From contig JADGQO010000127.1 in assembly GCA_017881725.1 (NCBI GenBank), positions 1-59,531 of the forward strand: a DNA stretch of 59,531 nt, given 5' to 3'. Below the pieces are notes generated by a model that worked only from the letters and a program-made list of their open reading frames with translations, did no database searches and was not told the origin of the DNA. Of this stretch, positions 26,407-35,330 are shown in pieces (the first letter of the stretch is position 1; each line of letters starts with the position of its first letter). The translations under genes were made by a program, and so were the position numbers. The DNA comes from Fibrobacteria bacterium. GTDB lineage: Bacteria; Fibrobacterota; Fibrobacteria; UBA11236.

Positions 26407-26601
26407 GTCGCAAATCTACTTCCATTCCGCCGCTCTGCAGGCCCTTGCAGTCAATCAAAACCGAGACGAAAATACTGTAACAATCCGTTCGCGATCCCGT
26501 TGCACCGGGCCACCATAATATCCGTCCAGACCTTCCGCCCGGCCGGCCAATAAATCGAAATTCCACAAAAGCCCTGGTTTCTTAAATCCTAGGACAGGTT
26601 G

Positions 26602-26607
26602 TATAAT
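26602..26607 (+). promoter_or_regulatory. Likely -10 box of the gdhA promoter
   Basis: A perfect TATAAT 45 bases before the gdhA start, within GTATAATATT. The best upstream hexamer at 17 bp (TTCTTA) is poor, so the promoter may need an activator. Confidence 0.45.
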
Positions 26608-26651
26608 ATTCGTGGAGCCGTCATTTCCTCTGCGCACTCCGGGAAGGACTT

Positions 26652-27911
26652 ATGATTCAACCCAATCCCACCAAGGTCACGCCTTTTGGAGCCGTCAACG
26701 CCAGCGTCAACCGCGCCGCGGATCTGTTGGGCATCAAGGAAAATTATCGCCGGCTTCTGACCACCTGCTGGCGCGAAACCAAGGTCTCCCTGCCTATCAC
26801 CGATGACAAAGGCGAATTGCGCGTTTACGAAGGTTACCGCGTGCAGCATAACGGCGTGCGCGGGCCCTACAAGGGCGGCGTGCGCTATCATCCGGAAGTC
26901 GATTTGGACGAGGTGAAATCGCTCGCCTCGCTCATGACTTGGAAATGCGCCATCGTGAACATCCCGTTCGGCGGCGCCAAGGGAGGCATCTGCGTCGATC
27001 CGGCCAAGCTTTCCGAGCGGGAGTTGCAGGCGTTGACGCGTCGTTTCGTGAACAGCATCAAAACCATGATCGGGCCTTACAAGGACATCATGGCGCCGGA
27101 CATGGGCACCAATCCCAAGGTCATGGGCTGGATGATGGATGCCTACGGCCAGCTCAACGGATACTCCCCGGCCATCGTCACGGGCAAGCCCGTTACCCTG
27201 GAAGGCACGCCGGATAGGCTTGACGCCACGGGGTTGGGAGTGGCGATGATTACGCGCAGGGTCATGGAAGCACGCAAGGAATTCCTCAGCGGGAAAACCG
27301 TGGTCGTGCAGGGTTTCGGAAACGTCGGATCCTTCGCGGCTTTACATCTGCATCGCATGAGCGCCAAGGTCATCGCCGTCAGCGACGTGAACGGAACCGT
27401 TTTTGACAAGGATGGATTGGACGTCGAGAAATTGATGGCTTATCTGGAGGCCAAGAAAACCCTGGCGGGTTTTCCGCACGCGGAATTCGCGCTGCCCGGC
27501 GAGCTCAATGCGTTGGGCTTGGAATGCGACATCTTGGTGCCCGCAGCCTTGGGCCACGTCATCCACGCAGGAAACGTCGAGGCGGTCAAGGCGCGCTATA
27601 TCATCGAAGGCGCCAACGGCCCCATCACGCCGGAAGCGGATGATTACCTCAACCGCAAGGGCGTCATCATCGTGCCAGATATCATGGCGAATGCGGGGGG
27701 AGTGGTCGGATCTTATTTTGAATGGTGCCAGAACATCCAAATGCATCACTGGGAACGCTCGGAAAGCAAGCTGGAGCTGGATAAGTTCATGTCCGCTGCG
27801 CTGGCCGGCGTCTCGCAGGCCGCCAATAAATACGGCATCAACTATCGTGAGGCTGCCTTCGTGGTCGGCGTGGATCGCGTCTATCAGGCCGCAGCGGCCA
27901 GAGGACACTGA
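26652..27911 (+). CDS. gdhA: Glutamate dehydrogenase (Glu/Leu/Phe/Val dehydrogenase family)
   Basis: Interconverts glutamate with 2-oxoglutarate and ammonia. The 419-residue protein has the GPYKGGVRYHP and FGGAKGGI motifs (catalytic Lys near 108), the APDMGT segment (about 148), and the Rossmann GFGNVGS loop (about 221-227) for NAD(P). Length and motif order match the hexameric short-chain (about 420-residue) type. The cofactor preference cannot be read with confidence. It is transcribed away from the pel operon and faces a small barrel-like gene with a possible shared terminator between them. Confidence 0.93.
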   Translation: MIQPNPTKVTPFGAVNASVNRAADLLGIKENYRRLLTTCWRETKVSLPITDDKGELRVYEGYRVQHNGVRGPYKGGVRYHPEVDLDEVKSLASLMTWKCAIVNIPFGGAKGGICVDPAKLSERELQALTRRFVNSIKTMIGPYKDIMAPDMGTNPKVMGWMMDAYGQLNGYSPAIVTGKPVTLEGTPDRLDATGLGVAMITRRVMEARKEFLSGKTVVVQGFGNVGSFAALHLHRMSAKVIAVSDVNGTVFDKDGLDVEKLMAYLEAKKTLAGFPHAEFALPGELNALGLECDILVPAALGHVIHAGNVEAVKARYIIEGANGPITPEADDYLNRKGVIIVPDIMANAGGVVGSYFEWCQNIQMHHWERSESKLELDKFMSAALAGVSQAANKYGINYREAAFVVGVDRVYQAAAARGH

Positions 27912-27918
27912 TCGTCTA

Positions 27919-27961
27919 AGCGCTCTGCCATGCCCCTAGGTCGGACAGGGCGGAGCACGCT
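27919..27961. terminator. Possible bidirectional terminator hairpin after gdhA
   Basis: An imperfect inverted repeat (AGCG.CTC.GCC ... GGC.GAG..CGCT) spans the short gap between the convergent gdhA and barrel-like gene and is followed by TTTAG on the plus side. The stem has mismatches and the T-run is short. Confidence 0.35.
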
Positions 27962-28558
27962 TTAGTGAAAAGCGAAAAAAAGATTTACGCCCAAATTGAT
28001 GAACTCCAGTTCCGGGCGATGGGGCAAGTGACCGGAAAACAGGCGGGTCAACTCCAGGGAAAAATCGAACCCCCACGGTTTGTTCTCGAAGGGAACCCAA
28101 TATTTGCCGATGCAAAAAGAGCCTAGGGGCCGCAATCCCAATCGCTTGCCGCTGAAATCATACGCGAAGAATCCGCCGAAGGTCACGCTGAAATACTCCG
28201 AGTTCCGAAACGGATCGATTCCTTCATCACTCAGCCAAAGTTTGCGGAATTCCAGCACGGTTTGCGGAAGGAACTCATATGTTTCGGAGGCTTGATTTGG
28301 GATGATGCGCACGTGTGCGCCGAGTTGCATGGACAGAGGCAAATCAAATAACACCCCCAATTGCGGTTGCCAGCCCAAGTCGCTGTTGACGGACCATACC
28401 GTGCCGACATGCAGGAGGCGTGATTTGCGGGTCACGGGCTCTGAAGTATCGGCAACGACGACTTGCGCCCACGGCGCAGAAATCGTCGCGAAGAGGAAAG
28501 TCAGAATCGGAATTGGGGACGCCCAGCGTCGGCGGCCGCGACTAGGCCGGGGGAACAT
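27962..28558 (-). CDS. Small exported beta-barrel-like protein
   Basis: The 198-residue protein has a basic N-terminus, a hydrophobic segment (SPIPILTFLFATISAPWA) and a likely signal-peptide cut after about residue 31. The rest alternates hydrophobic and polar residues (FSVTFGGFFAYDFSG, LRPLGSFCIGKYWVPF) and ends with aromatic residues (LGVNLFFAFH), as outer-membrane barrels do. It is too short for a large porin and has no motif I know. It overlaps the end of pyrD by 17 bp, so it is likely coexpressed, though a functional link to pyrimidine synthesis is not evident. Confidence 0.65.
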   Translation of the reverse strand: MFPRPSRGRRRWASPIPILTFLFATISAPWAQVVVADTSEPVTRKSRLLHVGTVWSVNSDLGWQPQLGVLFDLPLSMQLGAHVRIIPNQASETYEFLPQTVLEFRKLWLSDEGIDPFRNSEYFSVTFGGFFAYDFSGKRLGLRPLGSFCIGKYWVPFENKPWGFDFSLELTRLFSGHLPHRPELEFINLGVNLFFAFH

Positions 28559-29723
28559 ATCCGTCCAAGGATCGGATTCCCCGGGCGTGCATCGCGTCGA
28601 GCAACTCGCGGTTCATTTTCCGCACGGCATTCCAGCGGTAGGCCAATACGGTGTAGACTTGCACGGCATCCGCCCCGGCATCCAGAAGGTCCATCACCTT
28701 GGAGCCATGATCGATCCCGCCGCTGGCGAAAATCGCGAGCTTGGGCAATTGCCGGCGGATGTAGCGGACGGCCGGCAGGGTGTTCTTGTAAAGGGCCCGA
28801 CCGGATAACCCACCCAGGCCCCCAGAGTCGGTGACCGGAGCGAGGTCGGTCTCGGGAGTTTGCATGCGCAAGAAGCGGGCTTTCGCGCCCGGAAAGGTAT
28901 TGAACAGTACCAAGCCGGTTACCCCGGCGTCGGCGATGATCTGCAGGTTCCGATCCAGAGCGCGCGCGCTCATGTCCGGGGACAGTTTTACGAACACGGC
29001 TTTCCTCGGAGCCAGGCCGCGGCGGGCTTCCATGATTTCGCGCAGCAGCGCCGTGAGAAATTCTTCCTGCACGTCCATGCGTTCCAGGCCGGTGTTCGGG
29101 CAGCTTACGTTCAACTCCACGTAATCGGCGGCGCGATAGGCGCGCCGGAACGTCATGAGAACGTCCGCGATTTTTTTATCGGGGTCTTCCTCGCCGGGAG
29201 TGTCCGCGACGCTGATGCCTAAAGACAAGCGGCGGCGATGCGCGGAACCTAGAGCCTTGTCCACTTCGGTGGCGATGGTTTCAATCCCGGGATTGTTCAG
29301 GCCCATGGAGTTGCTCATGGATCGATCGAGGGGCAGCAAACGCATGCGCGGCCGGAAAGGATTGCCGGCGCGCGCGGCGCTGGTCGCGGACCCGACGGTC
29401 ACGCCCCCGAATCCCAGGGCGCTGAAAGCGGTCAAATGTTCGGCGGATTTATTACCGCCGGCGGCGAGTAAAATCGGGCTTGCCAGGTTCAGTGGGACGC
29501 TTCGATCGGCGAACCGAATGGTCTTCTCCAAATCGGAATTCGCCCCGCCATAACCGGGAATCATGTTCATGCCTGCGGCGAGCGAGGACAGCATTTGATG
29601 CCGGATTTCGGGATTCCTGAATACGGCTTTTCCAGCCTCAAGGAAATAGTCCCCGAGACTGCGGCGGTACTCGTGGTTCACGACGCCTTGGCTCTGTTGC
29701 TCGATTTTCAGTGTATCCGACAT
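28542..29723 (-). CDS. pyrD: Dihydroorotate dehydrogenase family protein
   Basis: A 393-residue FMN TIM-barrel protein. Motifs: NLASPILLAAGGNK, FGGVTVGSATSAARAGNP, NSMGLNNPG, YVELNVSCPNTG (catalytic/orotate region), KAVFVKLSPDMS, and the phosphate-binding IFASGGIDHGSK ... GADAVQVYT. The arrangement fits the class 2 (quinone-dependent) type more than class 1. It would oxidise dihydroorotate in pyrimidine synthesis; pyrE is elsewhere in the window. I start at the ATG at 29723 (MSDTLKIEQ), because sequence upstream of it contains a good promoter. The substrate is inferred from the family. Confidence 0.82.
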   Translation of the reverse strand: MSDTLKIEQQSQGVVNHEYRRSLGDYFLEAGKAVFRNPEIRHQMLSSLAAGMNMIPGYGGANSDLEKTIRFADRSVPLNLASPILLAAGGNKSAEHLTAFSALGFGGVTVGSATSAARAGNPFRPRMRLLPLDRSMSNSMGLNNPGIETIATEVDKALGSAHRRRLSLGISVADTPGEEDPDKKIADVLMTFRRAYRAADYVELNVSCPNTGLERMDVQEEFLTALLREIMEARRGLAPRKAVFVKLSPDMSARALDRNLQIIADAGVTGLVLFNTFPGAKARFLRMQTPETDLAPVTDSGGLGGLSGRALYKNTLPAVRYIRRQLPKLAIFASGGIDHGSKVMDLLDAGADAVQVYTVLAYRWNAVRKMNRELLDAMHARGIRSLDGYVPPA

Positions 29724-29747
29724 GCTTCCGCTGTTATTCACGCAATA

Positions 29748-29777
29748 ACTATAAAGTAATAAACCAACCGTTCGCAA
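29748..29777 (-). promoter_or_regulatory. Probable sigma-70 promoter of pyrD
   Basis: On the minus strand TTGCGA (29777-29772) and TATAGT (29753-29748) are separated by 18 bp in an AT-rich stretch, 25 bp before the pyrD start. Four of six and five of six bases match the consensus. Confidence 0.55.
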
Positions 29778-29865
29778 GGCCTCGGGACGGCGTGGGCGGT
29801 GCGGCCAACCTCGCTTCGCGCGGGCCGAATTGTTACCTTGCTCGCTCGCCTCATCGGGAGCCCCC

Positions 29866-30459
29866 ATGGCCAAAGTCCTGAAAACCTCCGAAACCCCAAA
29901 TCCTCTCGCCATCCGATTCCATATGGATTGCAAGGTCGTGGCCTCCGGATCGAAATCCTACCCGGACGTGGAATCGGCCCAGGAAGATCCGACTGCGGCG
30001 CGCTTGTTCGAAATTCCGCACGTGACTTCGGTTTTTTATGTCGGCGTCACCGTGACGGTCAACAAGGACGAAGACGGGGATTGGGATGAAATGATTACGC
30101 CCATCGCCGATGTTTTGGAGGAGAAAATCGTGGCCTTGCCGGAACCGTCAAGCGATGACGAGGTCGGATTCGATCCCCATGCCGCCGGCGCTGGCATCAA
30201 ACGGCCGGATGATTTTTTCAAACTCAGTTTGGAAGATCAAATCGCGCACCTGAATCGGATTCTCGATGAGATGGTCCGTCCGGGATTGGCCGGCGACGGA
30301 GGCGGTTTGGAGTTGATGGGCATTGACGGAACGACGGTGCAGGTCCATTATGAAGGCGCTTGCGGGACGTGTCCCAGCTCGACTTCGGGAACCTTGATGT
30401 TCATCGAAGGCGCCGTGCAAAAAAAAGCCCATCCTGAGCTTACGGTCCTGGCGGTCTGA
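29866..30459 (+). CDS. Nfu-type iron-sulfur scaffold protein
   Basis: The 197-residue protein has an N-terminal Nfu domain (about 1-90; KVLKTSETPNPLAIRFHMDC and LFEIPHVTSVFYVG) and a C-terminal NifU-like domain (about 120-197). That second domain has RPGLAGDGGGLELMGID and the cluster-binding CxxC in CGTCPSS (about C166 and C169). It would hold and pass on [4Fe-4S] clusters; aconitase in this window is a typical client of such proteins. The ATG at 29866 gives MAKVLK and follows GGGAG. It converges on and overlaps the next gene by 20 bp. Confidence 0.9.
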   Translation: MAKVLKTSETPNPLAIRFHMDCKVVASGSKSYPDVESAQEDPTAARLFEIPHVTSVFYVGVTVTVNKDEDGDWDEMITPIADVLEEKIVALPEPSSDDEVGFDPHAAGAGIKRPDDFFKLSLEDQIAHLNRILDEMVRPGLAGDGGGLELMGIDGTTVQVHYEGACGTCPSSTSGTLMFIEGAVQKKAHPELTVLAV

Positions 30460-31669
30460 CAGTCGACTTTAACTCGCCGGCCTCCGGAAGTCTTTCTATC
30501 CCGGAAATTTCGGAAACTGCGGCTGCGTGCATCCGATTCCGCCAGGCGTCGAAGGCATGCGTCAAAATCCCTTCCCGCTGGCCGCTCCAAAGCCTCCGAC
30601 CCATTTCCCGTCCGAATTCCAGGCTCGATTTGAAAATGCCGGACATCAACGGAAGCGAAAACAAGAATCCCTGCAGATAAGGCGATTGGGAACGGCGGGC
30701 CCAACCCCAGGGGAAATGCACCGACAGCCAACGTCCCAACAGGATAAAGTTCGCCAGGCGCGCGGTCTGCAAGACGAAACGCGCCGCGCCTTCCCGCGTG
30801 ATCCAATCCCCGATCCAATAGACGCCTTGGGTGTGGAACAAGTCCAGGTAGGCCAAATAAAAAAAGAACGGCCAGGATTGCCATAAGATCTTTCCGCGAT
30901 CCCGAGACGTCGCCAGGAGCAACCCGAATGCGGCCCCTTGGACGTAAAAAGACTTGCTCGCGAACAACCCGGCCAGCAAAAACAACCCGAGGACGAAAGG
31001 CCAATGGCCCCAACGTCCGGCAGGTTTCTCCAGCGGGGTAACATTAAGGTTACTGGGGGGACGGATTCCGGGACCGGACAAAAGCATCCCTTCGAGATCG
31101 GCCGCGGAATACCGGATGAGCAGCGCGACGAGCAAACCGGAGAGCAGGGACCAGGCCAGCATGGGTCCGATTAGGAAATAAAATCCCGCATGCCGGATCA
31201 AGGTAGATTTGACCAGGGCCAGTTGGGCCATGTTGAATCCCGCTGCCAGCAGCACGCTGGCTCCGGGGATTCCCAGCCAGCCACGCTTGTACCCGAAGCG
31301 CACCATCGGACCTAATCCGAAAATCGCGATGGCCCCGGCGCCGGTGCCGATCAGGAAAGTCGTAAACGGTTGTCCGCCGTATAGGATAGCCGTCAGGTTG
31401 CGCGCGAGAAGCAAAGCCAAGGCCGCCCCGGGGCCCAGCTCCAACAGGAAGGGAAGGATGATGACATAGGAGAACCCCACGCGCATCCAAGGGAAAAGCG
31501 GAATGCGCGGGATGAGGTTTTCCATGATTTGCAGGCTGGATGTGACCAGCAAGGCGAGGGCGAAAGACTCCGCGGTAATTTTCGGACTCCGCGCAACGCG
31601 GATTTCCGGCCTCGGTGAAACACGGTTTTCGGACCCGAAAGGATTTCCGGGATCAATAGGTGATGACAT
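30440..31669 (-). CDS. Gx-transporter/HepI-like membrane protein with a second membrane domain
   Basis: The 409-residue protein has an N-terminal half (about residues 30-195) of five or six helices with MENLIPRIPLFPWMRVGFSY and LLARNLTAILYGGQPFTTF, matching the Gx transporter family (often named heptaprenyl diphosphate synthase component I). The C-terminal half (about 225-400) is also membrane-bound (WPFVLGLFLLAGLFASKSF, FVLQTARLANFILLGRWLSV) and recalls EcfT-type transporter subunits, so this may be a fusion. It overlaps the NusG-II gene by 17 bp; that pair is a known combination. The transported molecule is unknown. Confidence 0.72.
   Translation of the reverse strand: MSSPIDPGNPFGSENRVSPRPEIRVARSPKITAESFALALLVTSSLQIMENLIPRIPLFPWMRVGFSYVIILPFLLELGPGAALALLLARNLTAILYGGQPFTTFLIGTGAGAIAIFGLGPMVRFGYKRGWLGIPGASVLLAAGFNMAQLALVKSTLIRHAGFYFLIGPMLAWSLLSGLLVALLIRYSAADLEGMLLSGPGIRPPSNLNVTPLEKPAGRWGHWPFVLGLFLLAGLFASKSFYVQGAAFGLLLATSRDRGKILWQSWPFFFYLAYLDLFHTQGVYWIGDWITREGAARFVLQTARLANFILLGRWLSVHFPWGWARRSQSPYLQGFLFSLPLMSGIFKSSLEFGREMGRRLWSGQREGILTHAFDAWRNRMHAAAVSEISGIERLPEAGELKSTVRPPGP
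31038..31053. repeat. GTAAC-N6-GTTAC palindrome, copy 6 (inside Gx-transporter gene)
   Basis: Exact GTAAC, six bases ATTAAG, exact GTTAC, in the linker between the two membrane halves (codons read Asn-Leu-Asn-Val-Thr). Confidence 0.75.
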
Positions 31670-32054
31670 CCGTTTCGCCTTCGTGCTTCGGGCCGCCGTT
31701 TTTTCCGCCTTCCAGGGTCAAAAGCATTTGCGCCGGCATGCAGACGACCTCTTCGTGGTTATGCCGCACGGAACCGGTTTTGACGCAGAGTTGGTTGGGA
31801 CAGGGGGAGGAGATCACACGGGCCGAACCTCCGCCGATTTCGATCACGATTTCGCCGATGCGCGTGGGGATGGGAATGCGGCGCGTGGCGCCGGTCAGTT
31901 CGTACCAGGCGAATTTTTTGTTCGCTACGTAGACCACGGCGCGGGCTCCGTCGGTCAGCCGAAAGGCCAGAAACCCCCAGGCGGCGGCGGCGGCCAATAG
32001 GATGATTACGGGGCCATCAAGCGGTTTGAAAAACTTTTCGGACTTGCCTCGCAT
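31653..32054 (-). CDS. NusG domain II-containing protein, membrane-anchored
   Basis: A protein of about 133 residues with one membrane helix (VIILLAAAAAWGFLAF) followed by an extracytoplasmic NusG-II-type domain: VVYVANKKFAWYELTG, PTRIGEIVIEIGGGSARVISSPCP, then a CxxxxC pair (CPNQLC), TGSVRHNHEEVVCMPAQMLL. This family is typically found beside Gx-transporter genes and extracytoplasmic flavin or electron-transfer genes, and the conserved cysteines are a hallmark. The start is uncertain: ATG codons at 32054, 32069 and 32138 are all in frame; I chose 32054 because GGGAG precedes it. Confidence 0.75.
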   Translation of the reverse strand: MRGKSEKFFKPLDGPVIILLAAAAAWGFLAFRLTDGARAVVYVANKKFAWYELTGATRRIPIPTRIGEIVIEIGGGSARVISSPCPNQLCVKTGSVRHNHEEVVCMPAQMLLTLEGGKNGGPKHEGETDVITY

Positions 32055-32335
32055 GTCTCCCGTCACCATCCGATTGCCGGTCAAAGTGATATCCCCGAAA
32101 AAAGATCCGGGTTCGGCCCTGGTTATAATAACAAACAAGCTTTGCCCCGGGCAGCGTTGGGAATCGCGCGCAAAAATATTCCGCCTGATGGGTGATTAAG
32201 GCGTCTTGGGTGGGAGATAGGAACATTTCCCTGCCTGCGTCGACGGGCATGCCGTCTCGCGCTTCCCCTCTGGCGCGAGACTTGATCAACCGGCTTTTTG
32301 TGAACCCGGCGCCGCCATTCCCGGCGGTACGCGGA

Positions 32336-32857
32336 TCAACGGTTGGGGATGACTAGGTGGGGCGAAGGCGCTGTGTGAATGGCGTTAACCACGCGCCCGT
32401 TCACGTCCACGACCAATCCCGGTACTCGGGTTATGCCATTCACCAAGTTGAAGCGAATGGAGGTCGCGCTTCCCGTGGTGGTGAATGCGCCTGTCGAGGT
32501 ATAGGGCCGTTCCCCGCCTTGCGTGTCTACGGCCTTAATGCTGTAATTGTAACTCGTGCCGCGTTTCAAGGGATGCAGCGGAATGCTTCCGGAATTGCCT
32601 GAAGCGGTTATGGGTTTAAGGCAGGTCGAGGGAGCCGCAGGCGCGATCGCGTAGCAAAGCGTCCTGCTGCCGTAATCGTATTTGTCTCTGGAATAGTTGA
32701 TGACCGCCGATGTATCGGTGACTTGAGCGGCAGCCACGGTTAAACTGGCCGCGGAAACCGCGTCGACGGCTTGGGGATTGGCATGGACGGTATACCGAAG
32801 TCCCGCGATCAGACATCCGGCGAGCAGTGTTGCAGTGAGTGCAATTTGTTTTTTCAT
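32336..32857 (-). CDS. Exported fibronectin type III-like protein
   Basis: The 173-residue protein begins MKKQIALTATLLAGCLIAGL, a signal sequence; LLAGC fits a lipobox, though a cut after VHA (about residue 26) is also possible. Residues about 35-130 look like one FN3 domain (AAQVTDTSAVINYSRDKYDY, LKRGTSYNYSIKAVDTQGGE), and the end reads GLVVDVNGRVVNAI. There is a good AGAGG ribosome site before the ATG at 32857. It lies 43 bp downstream of the CcdA gene on the same strand and is likely the last gene of that operon. Confidence 0.72.
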   Translation of the reverse strand: MKKQIALTATLLAGCLIAGLRYTVHANPQAVDAVSAASLTVAAAQVTDTSAVINYSRDKYDYGSRTLCYAIAPAAPSTCLKPITASGNSGSIPLHPLKRGTSYNYSIKAVDTQGGERPYTSTGAFTTTGSATSIRFNLVNGITRVPGLVVDVNGRVVNAIHTAPSPHLVIPNR

Positions 32858-32900
32858 AAGAACCTCTCGACTGGGATTTGGGATAAAGGAAAACAATTTT

Positions 32901-33599
32901 CTACCACTGCCTTCCGGCTTGGAAGACGAAGTATCCGGCCATGATGACCATCATGTAGCCCATGACTTTTTTGATGACGATCATCCAACCGCCGGAACGG
33001 GGGAGGCGGTAAAGAAATGATGAAAATGTCCCGATCAGGACGAGAATGGACCCCATACCCAACGCGAAGGAAAACAGGAATATCGGCCCCAAGATGAGGT
33101 TATGCGTGGAGCCTACCCAGGTTAGGATGACGGCCAGGGGCGGAGCGGTACACGGCGAGGCGACCAGACCGAAGGTGAGGCCGTAACCGAAGTTGGAAAT
33201 CATCCCGCGGTTTTTGGTTGTTCCGGTTCCCAGGGAAAACCGACCGAAATTGATGTTGAAGGTTTCCAGCATGTTCAAGGCCAGGGCCATGATGACAACG
33301 GCTACGCCCAGCAAGACCCAGGGGTTGGAACTGAGGGAGCCGAATAAGGAACCGGTCAAAGCTGCCACCAAACCCAGGACGGCGTATGTAGTCGCAATCC
33401 CGATGACGTAGGACATGGTCAGGAGGAAGGCTTTCAGGTTGGAACCCGCCTCCCGGCTGCCCAGAATCCCGATGGTGACGGGAATCAGGGGATAAATACA
33501 GGGCGTGAAGCTCGAGGCCATGCCGGCCAGGAAGCAGACGAACACCATGCCCACGGAGCCCGTGGACAATCCGGCGGCTAGATTTGAAGTTCCAAGCAT
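32901..33599 (-). CDS. CcdA/DsbD-type thiol-disulfide electron transporter
   Basis: A 232-residue, six-helix membrane protein. The two cysteines of the family are present: SFTPCIYPLIPV (C34) and VASPCTAPPLA (about C152). Both have the Pro neighbours typical of the DsbD beta domain and CcdA. It moves electrons from cytoplasmic thioredoxin across the inner membrane to an extracytoplasmic thiol protein. The obvious partner is the TlpA-like thioredoxin encoded 18 bp upstream. With the cytochrome c gene at the head of the operon, it probably supports haem-site reduction or another envelope redox step. Confidence 0.9.
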   Translation of the reverse strand: MLGTSNLAAGLSTGSVGMVFVCFLAGMASSFTPCIYPLIPVTIGILGSREAGSNLKAFLLTMSYVIGIATTYAVLGLVAALTGSLFGSLSSNPWVLLGVAVVIMALALNMLETFNINFGRFSLGTGTTKNRGMISNFGYGLTFGLVASPCTAPPLAVILTWVGSTHNLILGPIFLFSFALGMGSILVLIGTFSSFLYRLPRSGGWMIVIKKVMGYMMVIMAGYFVFQAGRQW

Positions 33600-33617
33600 A
33601 GGTTTCCCTTTCCCCGC

Positions 33618-34136
33618 TTACTGCAGGGCCTTCTCGGCTGCGGCCGTCAATTGGTTTTCCTGATCCGGATCATAGCCCGGCAAGGCCAGGTTGATCTGCC
33701 CCTTCCGGTCGAACACGTACAACGACGGAATGCCCTTGAAGCCGAAGGTGGCGGCGAGCGTATTGTCCTTATCGAGCAATACCAGGTAGTTGATGCCCAG
33801 ACGGCTGGCGGCTTTGCGGATTTTTTCCGCCGAACCCTTGTCCACGCTGATGCCGACGATGGTCATGCCCTTGTCCTTATACTTGGTTTGCAATTCCGCG
33901 AGCTTGGGGATGGTTTCCTTGCAGGTATTGCACCAGGTGGCCCAGAAGTCCACGATCAACGCCTTGCCGGCGAACTGCGAACTGGAATATTGCTTGCCGT
34001 CCAAATCCGGCAACGTGAAGGACGGCAGCGTCTTCAAGTCCCCGCCCTTGGGCGCGTCAGCGGCGTTGGCGATAAGGCTCAGGCCGGCCAGTACCATCGC
34101 GCTAATCATTCCCTTGAAAGCAAAACCGATTTTCAT
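33618..34136 (-). CDS. TlpA/ResA-like periplasmic thioredoxin
   Basis: The 172-residue protein has a signal peptide (cut near ANA-AD, about residue 26) and one thioredoxin fold with the active site WATWCNTCKE (C69 and C72) and the cis-Pro loop GIPSLYVFD. The FTLPDLDGKQYSSSQFAGKA opening is typical for the AhpC/TSA-redoxin type. It most likely receives electrons from the neighbouring CcdA and reduces disulfides of envelope proteins, possibly the apocytochrome of this operon. Operon order and spacing (12 bp from DUF3570, 18 bp to ccdA) support this. Confidence 0.92.
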   Translation of the reverse strand: MKIGFAFKGMISAMVLAGLSLIANAADAPKGGDLKTLPSFTLPDLDGKQYSSSQFAGKALIVDFWATWCNTCKETIPKLAELQTKYKDKGMTIVGISVDKGSAEKIRKAASRLGINYLVLLDKDNTLAATFGFKGIPSLYVFDRKGQINLALPGYDPDQENQLTAAAEKALQ

Positions 34137-34148
34137 ATCGACACTCCT

Positions 34149-35330
34149 TTACAGGTTATAGGTCAATCCAACCATGATGACACCTTGCGTGTACGTCTCG
34201 CTCGGATCGTAAAGCTGATAGGTTACATAACGCGCCTGCCCGGGGGTATCGCCCACGGGATCGCCATGCGTGTTGCGGAACATATAGTCGAATTTGACGT
34301 CCCAACGATCGGGGAGAAACGCCGAAGTGGCCCAGGCATCGGGGAAGGGGCCGGAAAGCTTCACTCCGAAAAGGTTGGATTGGAAAGGGAAAAAGCGGAT
34401 GTCACCGGTCTTGTACAGCTCGTTTCCGGTATAGTCCCGCTTTGCGAAAGCCGCGCCGGTTTGCGTATAGTACCGGTAGCGGAAACGGATATAGGCGCCT
34501 TCCGTGAAATACTGGCAAAGCTTGGAGTCCACGGTGGTCGACGTGAGGCCCCAGGTGTCCTGGTAACGCCGGGCGTCCACGTTCAAGGAACCGAGCAGGT
34601 CTCCCAAGTGATATCCCTGCACGATTTGTCCCGCCACCGCTCCGGCGGTCTTATGATCAGGAAGTCTTTCTTCCATCATTTGGCCGCTGTCGGTCATGGG
34701 GGAGTTGTACGGATGCCCAAGGTATCCCCAGCTTTTTATGAACGTGCCCGTGGCGGCCACCAAGGTAAGCGGCGTAAGCGACTGGGCTATGGTAACACCC
34801 GTGCTACGGATGCGTTTGTTGCCGCCCAGACCGGCGAAGGCACCTTGCGGTTTGAACTTGTCGTAAAATTCGGCGTAGTTGACGCCGATGGTCATGTTGC
34901 GATCAAACAGGTCGTAGGAAAACGAGCCTGCGGGCGACAATGAGAAATAATCGTTTTCGTTGCTGGTGTAGACCGAACCCGATGCCGTGAGGCCCGCATG
35001 GGAATAGGTCAGCGAGGGGTTTTCCGAGTAGCGCTGCTCGATCTTGGAGGCTCCGGATACCACGTCCAACTCACGGTCTCCGAATTGGCCGATCTTATCC
35101 GCGCCCAAACGCCGCGACGCGCCCGTGACGATATCGAGTTCCTGTTCCAATCCGAAACTCCATTTGCGGTCCAAGGCGAGCCGCAAGGAAAAGCAAGGCG
35201 TATGGTTCCACACCTTGTTCTTGTCCCAGAAATACTCGTGCTTCAGCTCCAGGCTGCTGCCGCTTTCGGACGCGATGAGACACGCCGGCGCGATGGCCAG
35301 CAATAAACCCGGGAAAATGCGTCTCAGCAT
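34149..35330 (-). CDS. DUF3570 outer-membrane barrel protein
   Basis: The 393-residue protein has a signal peptide (LLLAIAPACLIASES) and then a long stretch of alternating strands. The LELKHEYFWDKNKVWNHTP opening and DIVTGASRRLGADKIG block are typical of DUF3570 proteins. It ends GVIMVGLTYNL, with the C-terminal pattern of outer-membrane barrels. DUF3570 genes usually stand next to DUF4266 and thioredoxin genes, as here. The DUF4266 stop overlaps its start. The biochemical role is unknown; an electron-transfer or metal-related conduit is suggested by context only. Confidence 0.82.
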   Translation of the reverse strand: MLRRIFPGLLLAIAPACLIASESGSSLELKHEYFWDKNKVWNHTPCFSLRLALDRKWSFGLEQELDIVTGASRRLGADKIGQFGDRELDVVSGASKIEQRYSENPSLTYSHAGLTASGSVYTSNENDYFSLSPAGSFSYDLFDRNMTIGVNYAEFYDKFKPQGAFAGLGGNKRIRSTGVTIAQSLTPLTLVAATGTFIKSWGYLGHPYNSPMTDSGQMMEERLPDHKTAGAVAGQIVQGYHLGDLLGSLNVDARRYQDTWGLTSTTVDSKLCQYFTEGAYIRFRYRYYTQTGAAFAKRDYTGNELYKTGDIRFFPFQSNLFGVKLSGPFPDAWATSAFLPDRWDVKFDYMFRNTHGDPVGDTPGQARYVTYQLYDPSETYTQGVIMVGLTYNL